Source: Bacteroidota bacterium
Lineage (GTDB): Bacteria > Bacteroidota > Bacteroidia > Bacteroidales > Cfx3-03
Direction of reading: 5' to 3'
DNA length: 10,678 bases
Assembly (NCBI GenBank): GCA_030706265.1
Contig: JAUZOX010000053.1
Coordinates: 1 to 10,678, forward strand
Shown here one piece after another: positions 6,353-10,678 of this stretch. The stretch's first letter is position 1, and every line of letters begins with the position of its first letter. The notes under the pieces were generated by a model. That model had not been told where the DNA came from, made no database searches, and saw only the letters and a program-made list of their open reading frames with translations. The translations under genes and the position numbers were made by a program.

Positions 6353-7831
6353 TTATTTCACATATTCATCCATTACCTGATTGAGACTTCGCTGGCATAC
6401 CTTGCAGTAAATCATATGGCGGGAGTACATGATGCAATCCAGCTGAGGTCGATATAAACCCTTTGGATTATATCCGGCACCTTCAAAGGCTCCAACTTTA
6501 TCCTTGTATTTTTCCTTTGCAAAAAAAGTATCCTCTGCCTTCTGTTGTTTATCAAATAAAGCCTCCATCACTGTCTCAGGCAGCAAAGCTGCACGAATGC
6601 TATCGCGTGTTTTCTGAATTTTATATTCAAACTTGTCAAATTCATCTTTGTTCCATGGAGTGGGTAGGGGAGTGCCTGCTTCGACCAAATCCTTCCATTT
6701 CAGTTTGTCCTTATCAAACATAGCGGTAATATTGGGTTCCCAGGGTTCAACCGTTACCTTGGGGATTTCATAAGAAACCGCCGAGGTATAATATTCATCG
6801 GCAAGAGCGGCCATATGGTGCCCCAGCTCATGAATCATGATATAATTGGCGTACTTGTTATCCACTGAAACCGTCGTGTAGAGGCCATATATTCCACCTC
6901 CTCCATAGGTTCTTTCATTGACAAGGATGATCATAAAATCGTATGGAACTGCTGATGCAACATCCCGAATTGTCTTATTGTCATAAGTGAGGGCATAACG
7001 TTCAGAGTCAAAACTGCTGTAATGAACGGATAGGGGAGTCCTCTTGTAAACATGGAGATGGGGTTTGGTTACACCTGATGTTTTGGAAGGAGTTTCAACC
7101 AAACGGACATTGAAATCCTTGATTCTCGATTTAAAAGGCTCGGCATTGAATAATGCGCCGGTAAGGCGTTTAGCATCTTTTCTGAACTTTTCCATTTCAG
7201 CCCCGGTGTATCCATCACCCAGAATTACCAGATCGATTTTTTCTGCAGCCGGACCGTTTTCCATCATCACATCCACTTTGTTAGTATGGATCATTTCTGC
7301 CGGATTGACCTGCCGTGATGCAGGATCGATATCTGTAGACCAGATGGCTGCAAACTTGTTGCTTGCATCCCGCTTCTTGACAATAACCGTCACCGGCTTC
7401 AGCGGCCAGGGGAAACGAAGCGATTCATGAAAGGTGCCCCATTGTGTCTTGGCTTCGGGAACACTTTGCCATTCACTGAATACATTGGAGAACCCCCTCG
7501 AATAAAGCAAAACTTTTGATGCCTTATCTATTACTTCAAAGAAATAAGGTCCACGTTCCAGCTTATCTATCAACTTCGACTTATTTCCCGGCCAGTTTCC
7601 ATCATTTACCGTCTGGTCTACAGCAAAATGTTCCTCCTGGGCAGTCCCTGAATGAAAATAATCCAGACGCATGGTCTTATTCGTGAAATAACGATCAAAT
7701 TCTACATTCCCTTTGTTGACAACGGTAATGTTTTGAGGTGATCCGGCATCCTTATTTTGAGGTGCCTGGCGATTTGAGTTACACGATACCATGGTAATAA
7801 TAGCAAGTAAAAGTATTAATCTGCGGTTCAT
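6353..7831 (-). CDS. M64 family (IgA peptidase-like) zinc metallopeptidase lipoprotein
   Basis: The 492-residue product begins with a lipoprotein signal peptide: MNRR, hydrophobic core, lipobox MVSC with lipidated C17. I chose the ATG at 7831 because it places this signal at the N-terminus; the longer frame would bury it behind 38 residues overlapping the upstream gene. Residues about 35-165 fit the beta-sandwich N-terminal domain found in M64 proteins. The peptidase domain follows with DLVILGDGYT (200-209) and the zinc site HELGHHMAALADEYY (334-348), giving H334, E335 and H338, with D345 a likely third ligand as in other M64 members. A terminal Cys-containing segment, LDCIMYSR...YCKVC, is also typical. 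The family includes the IgA-cleaving protease of Clostridium ramosum, but most members have unknown substrates. It lies 44 bp downstream of the beta-helix/PDZ gene, probably in one operon, and ends at the shared terminator. Confidence 0.92.
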   Translation of the reverse strand: MNRRLILLLAIITMVSCNSNRQAPQNKDAGSPQNITVVNKGNVEFDRYFTNKTMRLDYFHSGTAQEEHFAVDQTVNDGNWPGNKSKLIDKLERGPYFFEVIDKASKVLLYSRGFSNVFSEWQSVPEAKTQWGTFHESLRFPWPLKPVTVIVKKRDASNKFAAIWSTDIDPASRQVNPAEMIHTNKVDVMMENGPAAEKIDLVILGDGYTGAEMEKFRKDAKRLTGALFNAEPFKSRIKDFNVRLVETPSKTSGVTKPHLHVYKRTPLSVHYSSFDSERYALTYDNKTIRDVASAVPYDFMIILVNERTYGGGGIYGLYTTVSVDNKYANYIMIHELGHHMAALADEYYTSAVSYEIPKVTVEPWEPNITAMFDKDKLKWKDLVEAGTPLPTPWNKDEFDKFEYKIQKTRDSIRAALLPETVMEALFDKQQKAEDTFFAKEKYKDKVGAFEGAGYNPKGLYRPQLDCIMYSRHMIYCKVCQRSLNQVMDEYVK

Positions 7832-7875
7832 GTCTTTTAAAGTTAAAAAGTTTTGATGAAGGTACGCAGAATTTC

Positions 7876-10257
7876 CTATTTCGCGACTATGATTTCCTGA
7901 GATTGTTGATTCCTGAAAATAGTCAGTTTTACCTGTTGCGACCACGCCTCGGCACCATAATAATCAAGAAACTCCTTTACCGTATTAATCTCATTTCCAT
8001 TGACTTTTAATATGACGTCCATCGGTTGGATACCAGCCTTTATCAAAGGCGATTTGGCATCCAGGCTGACAATCAAGACTCCCGTTTCTTTGCTCATTCC
8101 GGTTGCCGATATTTCGCTCAACCCACTTAACTTTTTCAACTTTGCTCCCCGCCAATCGGTAGTTTGAACCGGATTATCGGAAGTATTTGAAGACCTCAGT
8201 ACAGGAATCCCGGGCTGTTTTGCAAGGGCTTTTAATTTCGGCGTCATGACACCAAATTCATTCATTGAGAAGTTTTTAAACCCAACAGCTATTGCCGGTG
8301 ATTCTTTCTTCACGCTAAAATCGCCTTTTGCAGGATTCACAAAAAGAGGATCGCCTGCAGCCGAATGCTGGTCGGTTCCATTGGCACGAGCCTTTAAAAG
8401 CGCCGAAGTATCCGGAAACAGGTTGAAGTCAACCTTGTTTCCCCAGTCCTCGATGCGAATAGGTTTGAAAGGAGAACAAACAATATTGTTGAAGAACTCG
8501 CCTTGTGAATTTTTAAACCACACATGAGGATGGAACGAATTATTTATCAGGATGTTGTTATAGGCTTTCCGGTTAAATCCTTCCCTGAGTTTCAGTCCTC
8601 CGCTCAGGCACAGGTTATTGTAAATAAGATAGTTTGACGAACCGTCATCAAGGTCAATATCCCAGCCCTTGTCACAACGCATCCTATTGTCGTGAATTCT
8701 TGTGGGTTTATACGCATCAGCAAGTACAAGCCCGGGATGTGCTGCAACCAGCTTGTCCATCTGGCCCCGGTTAGGCAGCCAGTAACGATCACGCCCCCAT
8801 GAATTGAATGAGCCATGATCTCCCGTTTCCAAAACCGTGTTAAACACGTCATTATAGCCGATATCGTGACCGCCCCAGGTACCATCACACACATTGATGC
8901 CTGCACGTGGGACATCATAAATTGAATTATGGGTGATCGTGATTTCGGAAGCCATGCTCAGGTTGATGCCTGCCGATTGCTTTTCAATTTGTCCGATATC
9001 ATGAATCAGATTATCGGTAATGGTACAGAGTGCGGGATAATCAGGTGTTTTGGGGCCAACTGCTGTATCCATTTCTGCGAACGACACAAATTCCCGGTAT
9101 TCAAAAGCAGGCGACCTGACCGCCTTTGGATCCCCGACAAGATTGACCCCGGTAGCCCCTGCGCCGTGAATATGATTCCGGGCGATCAATACATTTCGGT
9201 TGTAGTTGTTGATAAATATGGCATTTCCGCCAGGGGAATCGAATTCGCAATCGGTCACCGCCACCTTTTCTGCACCTTCAATCATCAAAGCCCCCTGCCG
9301 GTATATGGCCCAGTCGCTTCTCAACAACTGCTCCTTTGTCTTCATGAAGGTTCGAAGGGTATGCATGAAGGTGATGCCGGAAATGTTCACATTGGATACC
9401 GGCTTTTCCCGTGTTCCTTTCAGGTTCAGGATGTTTTCCAGGACCGGAACTTCAACGACCGCTTTTGAAAGGTCGACCCCCTGAACAGGTTTATAATATA
9501 AAATTCCTTCCGTTCGATCATAAAACCATTCACCCGGTGCATTGAGTTCTTCGAATACATTTTCGATGAAATTAAATTTGGGATGAAAGCCATTATTGTT
9601 GCGGTTCATTTGGTAACCGCCCGTCAGAACCGGCATCCCGTTTTCATCCACCTTGTCGATCACGAAATGATAACTTCCCCATAGACCCGAATGCATCCTG
9701 TGTATGAAAGCGCCTTCAGGATGCTTATATTTTTTCAATCGTTCGGGGCTGATTGCATCTGCCGCATAACCATGCCAGGGGAGGACGTTCAGATCATAAT
9801 CAGGATAACGCGCCAATATCTGAGCTTTTCCGTTGATAAAAAGCTGGTCAAATGATTTCCCGGGTTGCAGCTTTGCCTTCATGATGCCATCCCGGTAGGG
9901 TTCCCATTTCAGGTTGAGTCTTTCACCTCCTGAAATGATTACTTTTTCATTGTTGTAAGCCGTGATCTGCAACGATCCTTTTCCCGTTGAGGTCTCTTCC
10001 GGGGTAATCACCAACGGCTTATCAATGTAATATGTGCCCTGACGCAGCAAGATTGAAACAGGTTCATCCGCCTTCCCGGTCCTGACCGTTCTTACTTTTT
10101 CCAGTGCCCTGTCGATTGTGGCGAAAGGAGCGTCCTTACTCCCCGTTGCTTTATCATTTCCATTGGGAGATACAAAAACTGAAATGCTATTTTGTGCGAA
10201 AAGGCCCGATGGGATAAGCGCCACCATCAAAATAAATCGAAATACAGATGTATGCAT
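7876..10257 (-). CDS. Exported right-handed beta-helix protein with C-terminal PDZ domain, GH141-like
   Basis: The 793-residue product has a signal peptide (MHTSVFRFILMVALIPSGLFAQ, cleavage near 20-22). An in-frame ATG 17 codons further up would put the signal inside the protein, so 10257 is preferred. VFVSPNGNDKATGSKDAPFATIDRA (27-51, quoted in parts) is the classic opening of secreted parallel beta-helix carbohydrate-active proteins; QLFINGKAQILARYP (138-152) is also typical. The helix body (about 285-615) has repeated N-rich turns and two conserved blocks: GTWGGHDIGYNDVFNT followed by ETGDHGSFNSWGRDRYW (459-493), and GWDIDLDDGSSNY (531-543), whose Asp cluster could be catalytic. This pattern resembles the GH141 group (first described as an alpha-L-fucosidase; xylanases also reported), but activity is not assured. 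Residues about 715-792 form a PDZ domain (GVLIVSLDAKSPLIKAGIQP, then DVILKVNG). It heads an apparent operon with the M64 gene. Confidence 0.85.
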   Translation of the reverse strand: MHTSVFRFILMVALIPSGLFAQNSISVFVSPNGNDKATGSKDAPFATIDRALEKVRTVRTGKADEPVSILLRQGTYYIDKPLVITPEETSTGKGSLQITAYNNEKVIISGGERLNLKWEPYRDGIMKAKLQPGKSFDQLFINGKAQILARYPDYDLNVLPWHGYAADAISPERLKKYKHPEGAFIHRMHSGLWGSYHFVIDKVDENGMPVLTGGYQMNRNNNGFHPKFNFIENVFEELNAPGEWFYDRTEGILYYKPVQGVDLSKAVVEVPVLENILNLKGTREKPVSNVNISGITFMHTLRTFMKTKEQLLRSDWAIYRQGALMIEGAEKVAVTDCEFDSPGGNAIFINNYNRNVLIARNHIHGAGATGVNLVGDPKAVRSPAFEYREFVSFAEMDTAVGPKTPDYPALCTITDNLIHDIGQIEKQSAGINLSMASEITITHNSIYDVPRAGINVCDGTWGGHDIGYNDVFNTVLETGDHGSFNSWGRDRYWLPNRGQMDKLVAAHPGLVLADAYKPTRIHDNRMRCDKGWDIDLDDGSSNYLIYNNLCLSGGLKLREGFNRKAYNNILINNSFHPHVWFKNSQGEFFNNIVCSPFKPIRIEDWGNKVDFNLFPDTSALLKARANGTDQHSAAGDPLFVNPAKGDFSVKKESPAIAVGFKNFSMNEFGVMTPKLKALAKQPGIPVLRSSNTSDNPVQTTDWRGAKLKKLSGLSEISATGMSKETGVLIVSLDAKSPLIKAGIQPMDVILKVNGNEINTVKEFLDYYGAEAWSQQVKLTIFRNQQSQEIIVAK

Positions 10258-10313
10258 ATTCTGAAAATTAGAAAATCCAATAGTGACACACCGGACCAAA
10301 TCAGCCATAAAGC

Positions 10314-10343
10314 AAAAAAGACCGGTACAAATACCAGTCTTTT
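10314..10343 (-). terminator. Rho-independent terminator of the tRNA-Cys gene
   Basis: Read on the minus strand, AAAAGACTGGTA (10343-10332) pairs with TACCGGTCTTTT (10327-10316) across a 4-nt TTTG loop. The stem is 12 bp with a single T-G wobble and is followed by more Ts. It begins 4 nt after the 3' end of the tRNA and should insulate the downstream beta-helix gene, which would then need its own promoter between 10258 and 10313. The only weak candidate there is TAATTTTC at 10263-10270, with one mismatch to TAnnTTTG. Confidence 0.88.
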
Positions 10344-10346
10344 CCG

Positions 10347-10417
10347 AGGTTTCGAGCGGATTCGAACCGCTGTACGAGGTTTTGCAGACCTCTGCCTAGC
10401 CACTCGGCCACGAAACC
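10347..10417 (-). tRNA. tRNA-Cys(GCA)
   Basis: On the minus strand a full cloverleaf can be drawn. The acceptor stem is GGTTTCG/CGAAACC, with discriminator U73, the usual identity base for tRNA-Cys. The D stem is GCC...GGC. The anticodon stem-loop is GAGGT-CTGCAAA-ACCTC with anticodon GCA. The T arm is AGCGG-TTCGAAT-CCGCT. The length is 71 nt. The 3' CCA is not encoded (TCGG follows), so it must be added post-transcriptionally. A promoter with both elements lies just upstream and a strong terminator just downstream, making this an independent transcription unit. Confidence 0.97.
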
Positions 10418-10434
10418 ATGATCGTTTGGGGATG

Positions 10435-10465
10435 CAAAGGTAACCAAAAATTACAATTCTGCAAC
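10435..10465 (-). promoter_or_regulatory. Promoter of tRNA-Cys, Bacteroidota -33/-7 type
   Basis: On the minus strand, GTTG (10465-10462) is followed after exactly 19 bp by TACCTTTG (10442-10435). These match the Bacteroidota -33 (TTTG, one mismatch) and -7 (TAnnTTTG, full match) elements at the accepted spacing. Transcription would start about 10 nt before the mature tRNA 5' end. It is the best-formed promoter in the window. Its -33 box lies 4 bp beyond the stop codon of the upstream CWC gene. Confidence 0.7.
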
Positions 10466-10469
10466 TTTC

Positions 10470-10676
10470 CTATGCCGAAAGATTGGAAATAGCCTTCAAA
10501 CAATCCGGACAAAGGCATCCGTCATAAAAATCTTCAATCCTTTTCAATGCATTGTCATCGAGACTGATCTCATAACACCAGCATTTACCGTTAACCCCAC
10601 ACCCAAATTGTTTTCCACATTTGGCACAGTGTTTTATTTCCTGGGTTTTATCTGCTGACTTTTTGCAACCATTCAT
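10470..10676 (-). CDS. Cysteine-rich CWC family protein
   Basis: The 68-residue product has the pattern of the small cysteine-rich CWC family: C17-x2-C20, GCG with C26, C32-W-C34, then C54-L-C56-x2-C59. Eight cysteines in 43 residues, arranged in pairs, point to zinc binding, probably two sites. A ninth, C4, lies outside the core. The family's function is not established; it is a short, widely distributed cytoplasmic protein, and no signal peptide is seen here. The start is taken as the ATG at 10676-10674. Only two bases remain upstream in the window, so a further upstream start cannot be excluded. The gene precedes the tRNA-Cys promoter by a few bases on the same strand. Confidence 0.85.
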   Translation of the reverse strand: MNGCKKSADKTQEIKHCAKCGKQFGCGVNGKCWCYEISLDDNALKRIEDFYDGCLCPDCLKAISNLSA

Positions 10677-10678
10677 GC

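Noticed and set aside
7832..7875. TAACTTTA, a near-match to the -7 element, just before the M64 gene
   Set aside because: One mismatch, no -33 element at the expected distance, and too close to the start. Co-transcription with the upstream gene is the simpler reading.
8929..9468. A 179-codon open frame on the plus strand inside the beta-helix gene
   Set aside because: It is fully antisense to a protein with clear signal peptide, helix repeats and PDZ domain. Its translation shows no domain and reflects the composition of the opposite strand.

Overview
The window looks like chromosomal DNA of a member of the Bacteroidota, probably Bacteroidales-like. Four things suggest this: several TAnnTTTG -7 promoter elements with little Shine-Dalgarno signal, a DnaG that starts and reads like Bacteroidota primases, secreted proteins with SPII or 'FGQ/FAQ' type signal peptides, and an M64 peptidase next to a large right-handed beta-helix protein. 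Genus cannot be told from this sequence. I see no transposase, phage gene, CRISPR array or plasmid function.

Layout. At the left edge (1-123, minus) is the first 41 codons of a uroporphyrinogen-decarboxylase-like protein that runs off the window. An AT-rich gap follows (124-599), with one candidate promoter on each strand. A plus-strand block then carries a GT-C/family 39-like membrane glycosyltransferase (600-2144), a small two-helix membrane protein with an acidic tail (2218-2493), and DNA primase DnaG with a TTG start (2502-4463). DnaG is convergent, by 16 bp, with a secreted CAP/SCP-domain protein (4480-5118, minus). The CAP gene is divergent from an LD-carboxypeptidase (5409-6317, plus). 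Their 290-bp shared control region holds a near-perfect short palindrome and a possible 19-codon leader ORF whose stop overlaps the carboxypeptidase start (ATGA).

A bidirectional terminator (about 6316-6347) separates this from a minus-strand pair of exported proteins. The first is an 793-residue right-handed beta-helix protein resembling the GH141 group, with a C-terminal PDZ domain (7876-10257). Downstream of it is an M64 ('IgA peptidase') lipoprotein with HELGH...ADEY (6353-7831). Upstream on the same strand is a self-contained tRNA-Cys(GCA) transcription unit: promoter with -33 and -7 elements, tRNA at 10347-10417, and a strong hairpin terminator. It is preceded by a 68-residue cysteine-rich CWC-family protein (10470-10676).

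How they fit together. The clearest functional unit is the beta-helix/PDZ protein plus M64 peptidase, which could act together on glycoprotein or polysaccharide outside the cytoplasm; no SusC/SusD pair is visible, so it is not a recognisable polysaccharide utilization locus. The LD-carboxypeptidase acts in peptidoglycan turnover. DnaG and tRNA-Cys are housekeeping. Nothing here is clearly a new defence or mobile system. The least explained items are the leader ORF/palindrome before the carboxypeptidase, the beta-helix-PDZ/M64 pairing and the small membrane protein in front of dnaG.
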